DNA from: Plantibacter sp. Leaf314
GTDB lineage: Bacteria > Actinomycetota > Actinomycetes > Actinomycetales > Microbacteriaceae
Assembly (NCBI RefSeq): GCF_001423185.1
Contig: NZ_LMOB01000001.1
Location: 947,437 to 1,011,436 of the forward strand
Direction of reading: 5' to 3'
DNA: 64,000 nucleotides
Shown here: positions 27,626 through 36,770 of the stretch, piece after piece
Numbering within the stretch: position 1 is the stretch's first letter
How the letters are laid out: every line of letters starts with the position of its first letter
Notes under the pieces: generated by a model
Databases searched by the model: none
What the model was told of the DNA's origin: nothing
Seen by the model: only the letters and a program-made list of their open reading frames with translations
Position numbers and translations under genes: made by a program

Positions 27626-29029
27626 GTGGTAGACACCTCAGCAACCGAGTACCGCATCGAACACGACACCATGGGTGAGGTGCGGGTCCCCGCGAACGCG
27701 CTCTACGGTGCGCAGACGCAGCGGGCCGTCGAGAACTTCCCGATCTCGGGCAGCGGACTCGAGTCGGCGCAGATCGCCTCGCTGGCACGGATCAAGAAGT
27801 CCGCGGCACTCGCCAACGCGAAGCTCGGCGTCCTCGACCAGGGTGTCGCCGACGCGATCGCCGCTGCGGCCGACGAGGTCATCACCGGCGCGCACGACGC
27901 GCAGTTCCCGGTCGACACCTACCAGACCGGCAGCGGCACCTCCTCGAACATGAACATGAACGAGGTCCTGGCGACGCTCGCGAGTGCGCGTCTCGGAAGC
28001 CCCGTGCACCCCAACGACCACGTCAACGCCTCGCAGTCCTCCAACGACGTGTTCCCGACCTCGGTGCACATCGCGGTGACGAGCGCGCTCATCGACGACC
28101 TGATCCCCGCGCTCGACCACCTCGCCGTGTCGCTCGAGCGCAAGGCCGAGCTCTGGAAGACCGCCGTGAAGCCCGGCCGGACGCACCTCATGGACGCCAC
28201 CCCGGTGACGCTCGGCCAGGAGTTCGGCGGATACGCCCGCCAGATGCGCCTCGGGATCGAGCGCGTCCGCACGGCGCTCCCCCGCGTCGCCGAGGTTCCG
28301 CTCGGCGGCACCGCGACGGGCACCGGCATCAACACGCCGAAGGGCTTCCCGCAGCTCGTGATCGAGCTGCTGGCGCAGGAGACCGAGCTGCCCATCACCG
28401 AGGCCCAGGACCACTTCGAGGCCCAGGGCGCTCGCGACGGACTCGTCGACGCCTCCGGTGCCCTCCGCGTCATCGCCGTGAGCCTCACGAAGATCTGCAA
28501 CGACCTCCGCTGGATGGGTTCCGGGCCGAACACCGGCCTCGGCGAACTCCACATCCCCGACCTCCAGCCGGGCTCCTCGATCATGCCCGGCAAGGTCAAC
28601 CCCGTGATCCCCGAAGCCGTCCTCATGGTCGGCGCCCGGGTGATCGGGAACGACGCGACCATCGCCTGGGCCGGTGCCTCCGGTTCCTTCGAACTCAACG
28701 TCGCGATCCCCGTCATGGGGACGGCGCTCCTCGAGAGCATTCGACTCCTGTCGAACGCCACGCGGGTCCTCGCCGACAAGACCGTCGACGGCCTCGAGGC
28801 GAACCTTGACCGCGCGGCAGCCCTCGCCGGCTCCTCGCCGTCGATCGTGACCCCGCTCAACAAGATCATCGGGTACGAGTCGGCAGCGAAGATCGCGAAG
28901 CACTCGGTCGCGAAGGGCCTGACCGTCCGCGAGGCCGTCGTCGACCTCGGCTTCGTCGAGCGCGGCGAGATCACCGAGGAGCAGTTGGACACCGCCCTCG
29001 ACGTCCTCTCGATGACGCACCCGGGCTGA
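27626..29029 (+). CDS. fumC: Class II fumarate hydratase
   Basis: 467-residue iron-independent fumarase of the TCA cycle. Signatures are [55 protein letters not shown] and the lyase signature [11 protein letters not shown] with the catalytic serine. The GTG start has AAGGAGAA about 10 bases upstream. Length is normal. It ends the plus-strand cluster and is followed by a strong terminator. Confidence 0.97.
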   Translation: MVDTSATEYRIEHDTMGEVRVPANALYGAQTQRAVENFPISGSGLESAQIASLARIKKSAALANAKLGVLDQGVADAIAAAADEVITGAHDAQFPVDTYQTGSGTSSNMNMNEVLATLASARLGSPVHPNDHVNASQSSNDVFPTSVHIAVTSALIDDLIPALDHLAVSLERKAELWKTAVKPGRTHLMDATPVTLGQEFGGYARQMRLGIERVRTALPRVAEVPLGGTATGTGINTPKGFPQLVIELLAQETELPITEAQDHFEAQGARDGLVDASGALRVIAVSLTKICNDLRWMGSGPNTGLGELHIPDLQPGSSIMPGKVNPVIPEAVLMVGARVIGNDATIAWAGASGSFELNVAIPVMGTALLESIRLLSNATRVLADKTVDGLEANLDRAAALAGSSPSIVTPLNKIIGYESAAKIAKHSVAKGLTVREAVVDLGFVERGEITEEQLDTALDVLSMTHPG

Positions 29030-29059
29030 GTCTCGACGCTTCGCGCAGACCCACCGTGT

Positions 29060-29089
29060 CGGCCCCGGATCCCCTCGGATCCGGGGCCG
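29060..29089. terminator. Hairpin terminator after fumC
   Basis: CGGCCCCGGATCC and GGATCCGGGGCCG form a perfect 13-bp stem with a 4-base loop, followed by TTCCGTC. It also serves the converging peptidase gene. Confidence 0.8.
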
Positions 29090-29099
29090 TTCCGTCGCC

Positions 29100-29690
29100 C
29101 TAACCGGTGATGACGAGCAGGGCGACCGCACTCCAGCAGCCGAGCAGGAGGAAGGGTCCGAACGGGATCCTCGTCCTCCAGCCGGCCGAACCACCGGTGG
29201 ACCGCGTGGCGACCACGACGATCGCGCCGACGACCCCGGCGGAGCAGATCGACACCACGGCGAACGGCAGCACCGCCGTCATCCCGAAGCACCCCACCGT
29301 CACACCGAGCAGGGCACCGAGCTTGACATCGCCCATGCCGAGGCCGCCGAAGGCTGCGCACGCGTACAACGCTCCACCGACGAGCAAGCCTGCGAGGAGC
29401 GGCTCAGTGGGCATCCGCCCGACGACCAGCGCGTCGAAGATGCCGAGCGGAACGGCGACCGCGAGCGCCGGCAGCACGATGCGGTTCGGCAGACGATGCT
29501 CGGCGAGGTCGATGCGGACGAGTGGCGGCGTGATGCAGGCGAGCCACACCAGCAGGACCGCCACCGGGCGGAGGTGCAGCCCCTCACTCGCCACCGTGCC
29601 GGCGATGAGCACTGCGGCCATCGGGACCATCCATACGGCCGAGGAAAGCCTGCGGCGCGAGCGAGGACGGCTCCTCGGACGTGTCGGCAT
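29100..29690 (-). CDS. Prepilin peptidase-like A24 membrane protease (single domain)
   Basis: 196 residues with about six transmembrane helices. The two catalytic aspartates of the type IV prepilin peptidase family are visible: IDLAEHRLPNRIVLP (first Asp) and GGLGMGDVKLGALLG (GxGD motif). The N-terminal methyltransferase/zinc domain of full PilD is absent, as in the short archaeal/actinobacterial TadV-like forms. The start is ATG 29690. No pilin or secretion genes are near it, so its substrate is unknown. Confidence 0.88.
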   Translation of the reverse strand: MPTRPRSRPRSRRRLSSAVWMVPMAAVLIAGTVASEGLHLRPVAVLLVWLACITPPLVRIDLAEHRLPNRIVLPALAVAVPLGIFDALVVGRMPTEPLLAGLLVGGALYACAAFGGLGMGDVKLGALLGVTVGCFGMTAVLPFAVVSICSAGVVGAIVVVATRSTGGSAGWRTRIPFGPFLLLGCWSAVALLVITG

Positions 29691-29788
29691 GCCGTCAGGA
29701 TAGGTCGGCCGCCGCCACCGCCGCGGGAGTTCTCCACAGCCCCGGGTGGAGCCGAGGTCGACCGACCCCGACTCCGCCCGGGCCAGGA

Positions 29789-31192
29789 CTAGGCGAGCTC
29801 GTTGCCCTCGAGCATCTCCGTGACCAGCGCCGCGATCGCCGAGCGCTCGGAGCGCGTCAGCGTCACGTGGGCGAACAGCGGGTGTCCCTTGAGCGTCTCG
29901 ATCACCGACGCGACCCCGTCGTGGCGCCCGACCCGGAGGTTGTCGCGCTGCGCGACGTCGTGCGTGAGCACCACCCGGGAGTTCTGCCCGATCCGGCTGA
30001 GCACCGTCAGCAGGACGTTGCGCTCGAGCGACTGCGCCTCGTCGACGATCACGAATGCGTCGTGCAGCGATCGACCACGGATGTGGGTCAGCGGGAGCAC
30101 CTCGAGGATGCCCCGCTCCACGACCTCGTCCAGGACGTTCTGCGACACGACGGCGCCGAGGGTGTCGAAGATGGCCTGTCCCCAGGGGTTCATCTTCTCG
30201 CCCTGGTCGCCGGGCAGGTACCCGAGCTCCTGACCACCGACCGCGTACAGCGGGCGGAACACCATGATCTTCTTGTGCGCCTGGCGTTCGAGGACCGCTT
30301 CGAGACCCGCGCAGAGGGCGAGCGCGGACTTCCCCGTCCCTGCTCGACCTCCCAGCGACAGGATCCCGATCTCGGGGTCGAGCAACAGGTCGATCGCGAG
30401 GCGCTGCTCGGCCGAGCGACCGTGGAGGCCGAAGACGTCGCGGTCGCCCCGGACGAGCTTGTAGCTGCGCTCGCCGGTCACCCGCCCGAGCGCCGACCCG
30501 CGATCCGAGTGGATGACGAGTCCGGTGTTGACGGGCATGTCCTCGACGAGCGGGGTGGTCCCCTCCTCGCGCTCGTACAGGACGCTCATGTCGTCGGCGC
30601 CGAGGGTGATCTCGGACATCCCCGTCCAACCGGAGTCGACCGCCAACTCCGCGCGGTACTCCTCCGCCTGCAGGCCGATGGACGCCGCCTTGACCCGGAG
30701 CGGCAGGTCTTTGGAGACGACCGTGACGGCCAGGCCGTCGTTGGCGAGGTTCAGGGCCACCGCGAGGATGCGTGAGTCGTTGTCGCCCAGCTGGAGCCCC
30801 GACGGCAGAGCCGCCATGCTCGAGTGGTTGAGCTCGACGCGCAACGACCCGCCGTCACCGACGGGGATCGGGAAGTCGAGCCGCTCGTGCTCGATCCGCA
30901 GCTCGTCGAGGATGCGGAGCGCCTGACGCGCGAAGTACCCGATCTCCGGGTCGTTGCGCTTGCCCTCCAGCTCGCTGATGACCACGACCGGGATGACGAC
31001 GGCGTGCTCGGCGAAGCGGAAGAGCGCCTTCGGGTCCGACAGCAGCACGGAGGTGTCGAGCACGTAGGTGATCTCGGCCTGCGCCTGACCACCTCCGCTC
31101 GCCGTGCGGTCTGCGGGTCGTCGGCGTGTGTCCGTCGACGCGGTCCGCGTCTCGGTGTCGGCTGACGTGTTCTGGATGTCTCGCGAGGCCAC
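29789..31192 (-). CDS. phoH2: PIN domain plus PhoH ATPase (PhoH2-type)
   Basis: 467 residues from GTG 31192 (GGGAG about six bases upstream). An N-terminal PIN RNase domain (about 40-175; [51 protein letters not shown]) is followed by a PhoH-type ATPase with Walker [12 protein letters not shown] near residue 290 and Walker [12 protein letters not shown] near 395. PhoH2 proteins of mycobacteria are sequence-specific RNA helicase/RNases, paired there with a small antitoxin gene phoAT. No such small ORF is obvious immediately upstream here (31193-31413). It acts in the cytoplasm on RNA. A 7-bp hairpin (31206-31224) overlaps the translation start region. Confidence 0.9.
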   Translation of the reverse strand: MASRDIQNTSADTETRTASTDTRRRPADRTASGGGQAQAEITYVLDTSVLLSDPKALFRFAEHAVVIPVVVISELEGKRNDPEIGYFARQALRILDELRIEHERLDFPIPVGDGGSLRVELNHSSMAALPSGLQLGDNDSRILAVALNLANDGLAVTVVSKDLPLRVKAASIGLQAEEYRAELAVDSGWTGMSEITLGADDMSVLYEREEGTTPLVEDMPVNTGLVIHSDRGSALGRVTGERSYKLVRGDRDVFGLHGRSAEQRLAIDLLLDPEIGILSLGGRAGTGKSALALCAGLEAVLERQAHKKIMVFRPLYAVGGQELGYLPGDQGEKMNPWGQAIFDTLGAVVSQNVLDEVVERGILEVLPLTHIRGRSLHDAFVIVDEAQSLERNVLLTVLSRIGQNSRVVLTHDVAQRDNLRVGRHDGVASVIETLKGHPLFAHVTLTRSERSAIAALVTEMLEGNELA

Positions 31193-31413
31193 AACCACTC
31201 CCACCCCGAGCAACTGATGCTCGGATCACTGTGCGAAACGGCCGCCTGCAGGGTTTCGAGCCGAACTTGTGTGGCCGTCTCGACCGGGCTCCATGCCCGA
31301 TGAGATGAACGTACGTCCGGCCACCGACATCGATGCGACGACACGCCCCGTGTCCTGTTACGGGGAGGTGAACAGATGGGGGTCGCCCGACGAACCGGGG
31401 GTGGAGCGGCGGA

Positions 31414-32580
31414 TCAGTAGCTCGCCGCGGTCGCGAACGACACCAGTGCCCCGCGGAGCAGCTCCAGCGTCTCGCGCGTGGTGCCGGCGTGCACGCTGAG
31501 CCGCACGGTCGTGCCGCGCGTGGTCGCGGTGACGCCGTGGTTCGCCAGCGACGTCGACAGGGTCTCGAGGACCGCCTCCTCGGGCTCCAACGCGACGATC
31601 CCGGCTCGTTCACGCTCGTCGCGCGAGGTGAGCACGGGGATGCCGAACTCGTCGGCCAGCTCGATGACCTCGCTCACGAGTCCGGCGATCGTGCTCTGGA
31701 CGACCGGTGTGCCCACGGCCAGGGTGGCCTCCAGGGATGCGCCGAAGCGTGCAGCCGCGAGGGGGTCGGCCCGGGTGATCGAGTACGCGCTCGCAGTCCG
31801 GCTCGGTTCCGGGGTCGCGCTGAACGGCCAGGGTTCGTCCGTTCCGGTGACCCCGGAGAGGACGGGCTCGAGACGGTCCAGGGCCCGATCGCTCATGGCG
31901 AGGAACCCGGTGCCCCACCCGGCCCGCATCCACTTCTGTCCGCCGCTGGCGACGACGTCGGCCGCCTCGAACGGCGCGTCGACGACGCCGAAGCCCTGGA
32001 TGGCGTCGACGATCAGCAGACGGTCCCCGATCACCTCGCGGATCGCGTGCAGGTCGGCCAGGAACCCCGTCCGGTAGTCGACGAGGCTGACGGCGACCGC
32101 GGTCACCTCGTCGTCGAGCTGCGCGCGGATGCGGTCCGGGGTCACGTGGCCGCGATCGGTCTCCAACCAGCGCGGGGTGAGGACGCCCCGGTGCTGCGAC
32201 GCCCGCTCAGCCGCCAACGGGAGCGAGGGGTACTCGGCCGCAGAGAGGAGGACGACGCCGCGCAGGCCGAACATCGTGTGGACGAGGCCCTGCGAGGTGT
32301 TCGGCTGGGCGACGATCTGATCGGACCGGAACCCCGTGAGCGCACCGACGGCGGCGCGCATCCGCGCGTCCGTCGCGTCGACGTCGACGAGCCCGCCGAA
32401 CGCCGCCTGACCGAGCACCTCGTTCCACCGGGCGGCCTCGGCTCCGGCGCTCCGGGACAGCGGCCCGACGCTGCCGTAGTTGAGGTAGCCGGTGTCCTCG
32501 CCGAAGTCGCCCTGGAAGGCGGACAGACGGTCGTCGGCGTCACCCGGGTCCGCGGTCTGCTCGTCGGGGTTCCGGTTCAT
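31414..32580 (-). CDS. Class V aminotransferase / cysteine desulfurase-like protein
   Basis: 388-residue fold-type I PLP enzyme. The PLP lysine is in VASGGQKWMRAGWGTGFL (about residue 225) and the preceding Asp-containing strand is LLIVDAIQGFG. The N-terminus FGEDTGYLNYGSVGPLSR is typical of the class V group that includes kynureninase, desulfurase-like and isopenicillin N epimerase-like enzymes. No desulfurase cysteine loop is seen, so a racemase or aminotransferase role is more likely than sulfur transfer. Its stop overlaps the uppS-like start by four bases. The substrate is unknown. Confidence 0.82.
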   Translation of the reverse strand: MNRNPDEQTADPGDADDRLSAFQGDFGEDTGYLNYGSVGPLSRSAGAEAARWNEVLGQAAFGGLVDVDATDARMRAAVGALTGFRSDQIVAQPNTSQGLVHTMFGLRGVVLLSAAEYPSLPLAAERASQHRGVLTPRWLETDRGHVTPDRIRAQLDDEVTAVAVSLVDYRTGFLADLHAIREVIGDRLLIVDAIQGFGVVDAPFEAADVVASGGQKWMRAGWGTGFLAMSDRALDRLEPVLSGVTGTDEPWPFSATPEPSRTASAYSITRADPLAAARFGASLEATLAVGTPVVQSTIAGLVSEVIELADEFGIPVLTSRDERERAGIVALEPEEAVLETLSTSLANHGVTATTRGTTVRLSVHAGTTRETLELLRGALVSFATAASY

Positions 32581-33362
32581 CCGCCGAACCGCCGCTGCCG
32601 CCTGGAGAAGTCGCGGAGGGCACGCAGGAAGTCGACCTCTCGGAGGTCGGGACCGAGCGCCTCGACGAAGTAGAACTCACTGTGCGCGCTCTGCCACAGC
32701 ATGAAGTCGCTCATCCGCTGCTCCCCGCTCGTGCGGATCACGAGGTCCGGGTCGGGCTGGCCACCCGTGTAGAGGTGCTCACCGATGAGGTCGGGGGTGA
32801 GCAGGGCAGCGAGGTCCTCGAGACTTCTGCCCTCGAGGTGGTGCTTGGCGACGATCGCCCGCATGGCGTCGACGATCTCCGTCCGTCCGCCGTACCCGAC
32901 GGCGAGGTTGATGTGCATCCCCGCGCGATCGGCGGTGCGCTCCTCGGCGCTCTCGAGCGCGGTGCGCAGCGATTCGGGGAGCCCCGCGCTCGACCCGACG
33001 TGCTTCACCCGCCAGTCGCGGTAGTGGGACAGTCCCTCGGCCAGATCGGCGATGATGTCGACGAGGTCGTCGAGTTCGTCCGGGGCCCGGTTCACGAGGT
33101 TGTCGCTCGAGAGCAGGTACAGGGTGACGACACCGATGCCGAGGTCGTCGCACCAGGTGAGGAACTCGCGCATCTTCGCTGCACCGGCGCGGTGACCGTG
33201 GGCCGCCGTCTCGTAGCCGAGCTGCTTGGCCCACCGCCGGTTGCCGTCGATGATCATCGCGACATGGTGCGGCAGTGTCTGCGGACTGAACGTCTTCCGC
33301 AGGCGTCTCGCGTAGAGGCCGTACAGGAAGCCGTCCACCGGTGCGGAATGCCTCGTCATCAC
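32577..33362 (-). CDS. uppS: cis-Prenyltransferase (isoprenyl diphosphate synthase, UppS family)
   Basis: 261 residues. Catalytic motif MIIDGNRRWAKQLGYE near 35-51 (Asp of DGNRRWA), HGHRAGAAKM, LYLLSSDNLVNR, INLAVGYGGRTEIVDA, and the C-terminal RTSGEQRMSDFMLWQSAHSE. This family makes undecaprenyl or shorter Z-isoprenyl diphosphates for cell wall synthesis. Actinobacteria usually have two paralogs (long and short chain) and the sequence alone does not tell which this is. The start is ATG 33362. It shares a four-base overlap with the aminotransferase gene and is divergent from the trhA-like gene. Confidence 0.93.
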   Translation of the reverse strand: MMTRHSAPVDGFLYGLYARRLRKTFSPQTLPHHVAMIIDGNRRWAKQLGYETAAHGHRAGAAKMREFLTWCDDLGIGVVTLYLLSSDNLVNRAPDELDDLVDIIADLAEGLSHYRDWRVKHVGSSAGLPESLRTALESAEERTADRAGMHINLAVGYGGRTEIVDAMRAIVAKHHLEGRSLEDLAALLTPDLIGEHLYTGGQPDPDLVIRTSGEQRMSDFMLWQSAHSEFYFVEALGPDLREVDFLRALRDFSRRQRRFGG

Positions 33363-33432
33363 CCTGCAACGCTAGTGCAGTTTCCTCCGCTGCTCCCAGG
33401 AGGAGTTCCGCACCACCCCGTATCCTGAGCAC

Positions 33433-34149
33433 ATGACGACCGGAGAGCCCGAGCTGCCGAACCTGCCCTTGCTCGAGGTCGCCGCCGTCGACGCCGCCAC
33501 ACCGGACGAGGTCAAACCGAGCTGGCGCGGCTGGCTCCACGCCGGGATCTTCCCCATCTCCATCATCGCCGGGATCGTGCTCGTGACGCTGGCGCAGGGT
33601 GCTGCGGCGAAGTGGAGTTCGACGGTGTTCGTGCTCACGTCGATGCTGTTGTTCGGCAACTCGGCGTTGTACCACCGGTTCTCCTGGCGGCCCCGCGTGA
33701 AGCTGCTCCTCAAGCGGATCGACCACGCCAACATCTTCCTGCTGATCGCCGGTACCTACACCCCGCTCGCGGTCCTCGCCCTCCCTCCGGAGCAGGGAAC
33801 GCTCCTGCTCGTCCTCGTGTGGGGTGGCGCGCTCCTCGGCATCGGGTTCCGAGTGTTCTGGATCGGTGCTCCGCGCTGGCTCTACGTCCCGCTCTACCTC
33901 GCGCTCGGGTGGGGCGCAGTCGCCTACCTCGGCGAGATCGCGAACAGCAACGTCGCGACGATGGTGCTCATCGCGACCGGCGGGCTGTTCTACACGGTCG
34001 GGGCGATCATGTACGCCATGAAGCGGCCGAACCCCTGGCCCGGGCGGTTCGGGTTCCACGAACTGTTCCACCTGTGCACGGTGCTCGCGTTCCTGTGCCA
34101 CTGGAGCGGCATCCTGCTGATCGCGATCGACCCGGTGTACCACCGCTGA
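33433..34149 (+). CDS. trhA: Hemolysin III / TrhA family membrane protein (PAQR)
   Basis: 238 residues with about seven transmembrane helices. PAQR signature residues are present: FGNSALYHRFSWRPRVKLLL, RIDHANIFLLIAGTYTP, and FHELFHLCTVLAFLCHWSG near the C-terminus (metal-binding histidines). TrhA proteins influence membrane energetics; haemolytic activity should not be assumed. It is divergent from uppS-like and converges with the small membrane protein gene over a hairpin. Confidence 0.92.
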   Translation: MTTGEPELPNLPLLEVAAVDAATPDEVKPSWRGWLHAGIFPISIIAGIVLVTLAQGAAAKWSSTVFVLTSMLLFGNSALYHRFSWRPRVKLLLKRIDHANIFLLIAGTYTPLAVLALPPEQGTLLLVLVWGGALLGIGFRVFWIGAPRWLYVPLYLALGWGAVAYLGEIANSNVATMVLIATGGLFYTVGAIMYAMKRPNPWPGRFGFHELFHLCTVLAFLCHWSGILLIAIDPVYHR

Positions 34150-34158
34150 TCATCGTCG

Positions 34159-34178
34159 CGTCGGGCGCACGCCCGACG
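34159..34178. terminator. Hairpin between converging genes
   Basis: CGTCGGGC and GCCCGACG pair over a 4-base loop (8 bp) just after trhA. Confidence 0.5.
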
Positions 34179-34194
34179 GTGCGACACCGTCGGC

Positions 34195-34515
34195 TCAGCG
34201 GCGCGGGTCGTCCGGCTTCCGGAGGGGATCGGTCGAGCCGCCATCGGGGGCGATCGGACCGTCAGCGCCGTCGGCGCGTGCCGCATCCCGCTCGGCGACC
34301 TCCGCCTGGAGGCGCTCGTCGATCTCGGCACGGTAGTTGACCCGGCGAACACGGCGCACCATGTCGATCACGAGGAAGACCACGATGCCGGCGATGGCGA
34401 AGGTGATGACGAAGCCCCAGGGCCCCGGCGTCACCTGGTTCTCGTCGAACTGCGGTGAGGGTGACGGCGACGGCGTGACCGCCAGGACGAGCTCGGTGAG
34501 CAGGTGGTGCATCAT
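34195..34515 (-). CDS. Small single-pass membrane protein next to mca
   Basis: 106 residues: a short extracytoplasmic N-terminus rich in Ser/Pro (VTPSPSPSPQFDENQ), one transmembrane helix (GFVITFAIAGIVVFLVIDMV, about 33-52) and a cytoplasmic charged tail (RRVRRVNYRAEIDERLQAEV) ending in acidic/Pro-rich sequence. The TPSPSPSPQFDE segment next to the helix is seen in small actinobacterial proteins encoded with mca. The start overlaps the mca stop by four bases, so it is the downstream partner of mca. Function is unknown. Confidence 0.75.
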   Translation of the reverse strand: MMHHLLTELVLAVTPSPSPSPQFDENQVTPGPWGFVITFAIAGIVVFLVIDMVRRVRRVNYRAEIDERLQAEVAERDAARADGADGPIAPDGGSTDPLRKPDDPRR

Positions 34516-35387
34516 GCGGTTCCTTCACTGGTGTCGACGCCGTCGAACAGCTCCGACTCTGGGGTGGCCGACGCGACGTGCGAGGTGACCAGCTGGTAGT
34601 CCTCGAACGGCCACGCGGCGCGCAGGACGTCGTTCGGCCAGAAGAAGAACGGTGAGTCCGGCGGCACCTGGCTGCCATGGGCCCGGAGCGCGTCGTCGCG
34701 TGCCTCGAAGAAGTCGCCGACACGCACGTGCGTCGTGGCGAGGTCCGGCCGACCGGCCATCCACTCGCGCATCTCCGCCAGTCGCTCGACCGCCGGGTCG
34801 TCGGGGTGGTGCTCGAGGAGATAGGCGTACACCGCCTCGAGCCTGGCCGGGCTGAACGAGCGGTCGTAGTAGAGCTTGTCCACGCGCCAGGGCTCGCCGG
34901 CCTCCGGGTAGCGGTCGGCGTCGGCCGCGGCGTCGAACGCGGCGACGCTCACCTCGTGGCACCGGATGTGGTCTGGGTGCGGATACCCGCCGTTCTCGTC
35001 GTAGGTGACGATGACCTGCGGACGGAACGACCGGACGATCCGCACGAGCACGCCGGTCGAGACCTCGAGCGGGATGTCGGCGAAGCTCGCCGGCGGGACC
35101 GTGCCGTCGTCGCGGGCCATGCCGCTGTCCTGGTAGCCGAGCCAGCGGTGCTCGATGTCGAGGATCTCCTGAGCCGCGGCCATCTCGAGGCGGCGGTACC
35201 CGGGGAGGTCGCGCTCGATCATCGCGACGTCGGCGAGTCCGGGGTTCTGGAGGTCGCCGCGTTCGCCTCCTGTGCAGCTCACGACCATGACCTCGGCGCC
35301 GAGGCTGCGGTAGTACGCGAGCGTCGCGGCCCCCTTGCTCGACTCGTCGTCGGGGTGGGCGTGCACCGCGAGCAGTCTCATGGTCAT
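34512..35387 (-). CDS. mca: Mycothiol S-conjugate amidase
   Basis: 291 residues from ATG 35387 (GGAG seven bases upstream). PIG-L/LmbE-type zinc deacetylase: the metal motifs are AVHAHPDDESSKGAAT near residue 8 and YPHPDHIRCHEVS near 140. VVSCTGGERGDLQNP and TYDENGGYPHPDH are diagnostic of Mca/MshB. Mca cleaves mycothiol adducts to a mercapturic acid, a detoxification pathway specific to actinobacteria, while MshB makes the mycothiol precursor. Length and neighbours (DUF4307 and greA, divergent) favour Mca. Confidence 0.92.
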   Translation of the reverse strand: MTMRLLAVHAHPDDESSKGAATLAYYRSLGAEVMVVSCTGGERGDLQNPGLADVAMIERDLPGYRRLEMAAAQEILDIEHRWLGYQDSGMARDDGTVPPASFADIPLEVSTGVLVRIVRSFRPQVIVTYDENGGYPHPDHIRCHEVSVAAFDAAADADRYPEAGEPWRVDKLYYDRSFSPARLEAVYAYLLEHHPDDPAVERLAEMREWMAGRPDLATTHVRVGDFFEARDDALRAHGSQVPPDSPFFFWPNDVLRAAWPFEDYQLVTSHVASATPESELFDGVDTSEGTA

Positions 35388-35554
35388 GGTGCTCCGCCTT
35401 CCGGCTGATCTCCGCGAGGAACGGCCTCGCGACTCGTGACGTGGCGACGCGGTCGGGACGCCGCATCCAGGAAGAGGCAATACGCTTGAGGTGTCGACCT
35501 CGAGCCGTCTCGCGCTCCTGGTCAAGCTTAACCGTTCGAACCGGAGCCCGTGAC

Positions 35555-36034
35555 GTGACCCCCTCCCCTCGGAACGCCGCCCCGCACGCGGCCGACTCCC
35601 AGGACACCGCACCGCCGTCGGCGGTCCTCCCGGACGCCATCGCGGCCCGGTACGGACGCACGTCCCGGAACCGGGCTCGGGACCGCCGCCTGATCTGGTC
35701 CGCCGCGGCCGCGTTCGCCGTCGTCTTCGTCGCCTGGGTCGTCTGGGCGGGCCTCGACGGCAGCCGCCCGAGCATCGAGTCGCGCAACACCGCGCACGAG
35801 ATCGTCGACGACACCCTCGTCAGCGTCTCCTTCGAGGTGACCGGCCCGCAGGACACCCCGATGGCCTGCTCGGTGCAGGCGCTCAACGAGCAGTTCGCGG
35901 TGGTCGGCTGGAAGGTCGTCGAACTGCCGCCGTCGGAGCAGCGCACCCGGAACCTCACCGAACTCGTCCGCACGACGGAGCTCAGCAACACCGGCGTCGT
36001 CGACACCTGCTGGGTGGTCGAGGACGGTTCCTGA
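35555..36034 (+). CDS. DUF4307 membrane protein
   Basis: 159 residues from GTG 35555 with GGAG about eight bases upstream. The cytoplasmic N-terminus (DAIAARYGRTSRNRARDRR) is characteristic of DUF4307 and is followed by one transmembrane helix (SAAAAFAVVFVAWVVWAGL, about 50-68) and an extracytoplasmic domain (ESRNTAHEIVDDTLVSVSFE, MACSVQALNEQFAVVGWKVVE, VVDTCWVV) with two cysteines. It is found between mca and greA in many actinobacteria. Function is unknown. Confidence 0.9.
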   Translation: MTPSPRNAAPHAADSQDTAPPSAVLPDAIAARYGRTSRNRARDRRLIWSAAAAFAVVFVAWVVWAGLDGSRPSIESRNTAHEIVDDTLVSVSFEVTGPQDTPMACSVQALNEQFAVVGWKVVELPPSEQRTRNLTELVRTTELSNTGVVDTCWVVEDGS

Positions 36035-36186
36035 CCCGGAGCACCCCGGGCCGCGCCGCACTCCTGCGGCGATCGTGCGATACTCGATGGACGTACTTCT
36101 CACGCCCCGGCATTCCGCCGGGGCGTCTGGCATATGACAGGCGTTTCGGCCGTCGTGTGCGACCCACCATGCAAAGGAGTTCCATC

Positions 36187-36678
36187 GTGTCCGAGCAGAT
36201 CCAGGAGACGTTCCTCACCCAGCAGGCCTTCGACCGGCTGCAGGCAGAACTCGAGCACCTCAGCACCACGGGCCGCGAGGAGATCGCCAAGCGCATCGAA
36301 GCGGCTCGCGAGGAGGGCGACCTCAAGGAGAACGGCGGCTACCACGCCGCGAAGGACGAGCAGGGCAAGCAGGAGGCGCGCATCCGCACGCTCACGCAGA
36401 TGCTGCGCGACGCCAAGGTGAGCGAGGCCCCCGAGTCGAACGGCGTCGTCGAGTCCGGCACCGTCATCAGCGCGGTCGTCGCGGGCGGCGAAGAGCGCTT
36501 CCTGCTCGGCAGCCGAGAGATCGCCGGCAACACCGACCTCGATGTCTACAGCGAGGGCAGCCCGCTCGGGGCGGCCATCCTCGGACTGAAGATCGGCGAG
36601 ACGACCACCTACGAGGCGCCCAACGGCAAGGAGATCACCGTGTCGATCACCGCGGTGGAGACCTACACCGGTTCCTGA
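36187..36678 (+). CDS. greA: Transcription elongation factor GreA
   Basis: 163 residues from GTG 36187, with AAAGGAGT seven bases upstream deciding against the earlier ATG. An N-terminal coiled coil (TFLTQQAFDRLQAELEHL, REEIAKRIEAAREEGDLKEN with the catalytic acidic tip) is followed by a C-terminal FKBP-like domain (EGSPLGAAILGLKIGETTTY). It rescues arrested RNA polymerase by stimulating transcript cleavage. It is followed by a very strong terminator. Confidence 0.97.
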   Translation: MSEQIQETFLTQQAFDRLQAELEHLSTTGREEIAKRIEAAREEGDLKENGGYHAAKDEQGKQEARIRTLTQMLRDAKVSEAPESNGVVESGTVISAVVAGGEERFLLGSREIAGNTDLDVYSEGSPLGAAILGLKIGETTTYEAPNGKEITVSITAVETYTGS

Positions 36679-36710
36679 TCCCGGCGGCCGCACCGCGGTC
36701 GCCCGGACGT

Positions 36711-36747
36711 GACGAAGGGCCCCACCGATGCGGTGGGGCCCTTCGTC
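36711..36747. terminator. Strong terminator between greA and ilvA
   Basis: A perfect 17-bp stem (36711-36727 with 36731-36747) and 3-base loop, CCCTTCGTCGTC at the end. It serves both converging genes. Confidence 0.85.
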
Positions 36748-36770
36748 GTCGAGCGTGGTGTCGTCCCGAC

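Noticed and set aside
27626..29029. Aspartase or argininosuccinate lyase for the fumC gene
   Set aside because: The start region and length match class II fumarase better, although the superfamily signature is shared.
31193..31413. Possible small antitoxin gene before phoH2
   Set aside because: No reading frame with start, ribosome binding site and protein-like composition could be supported.
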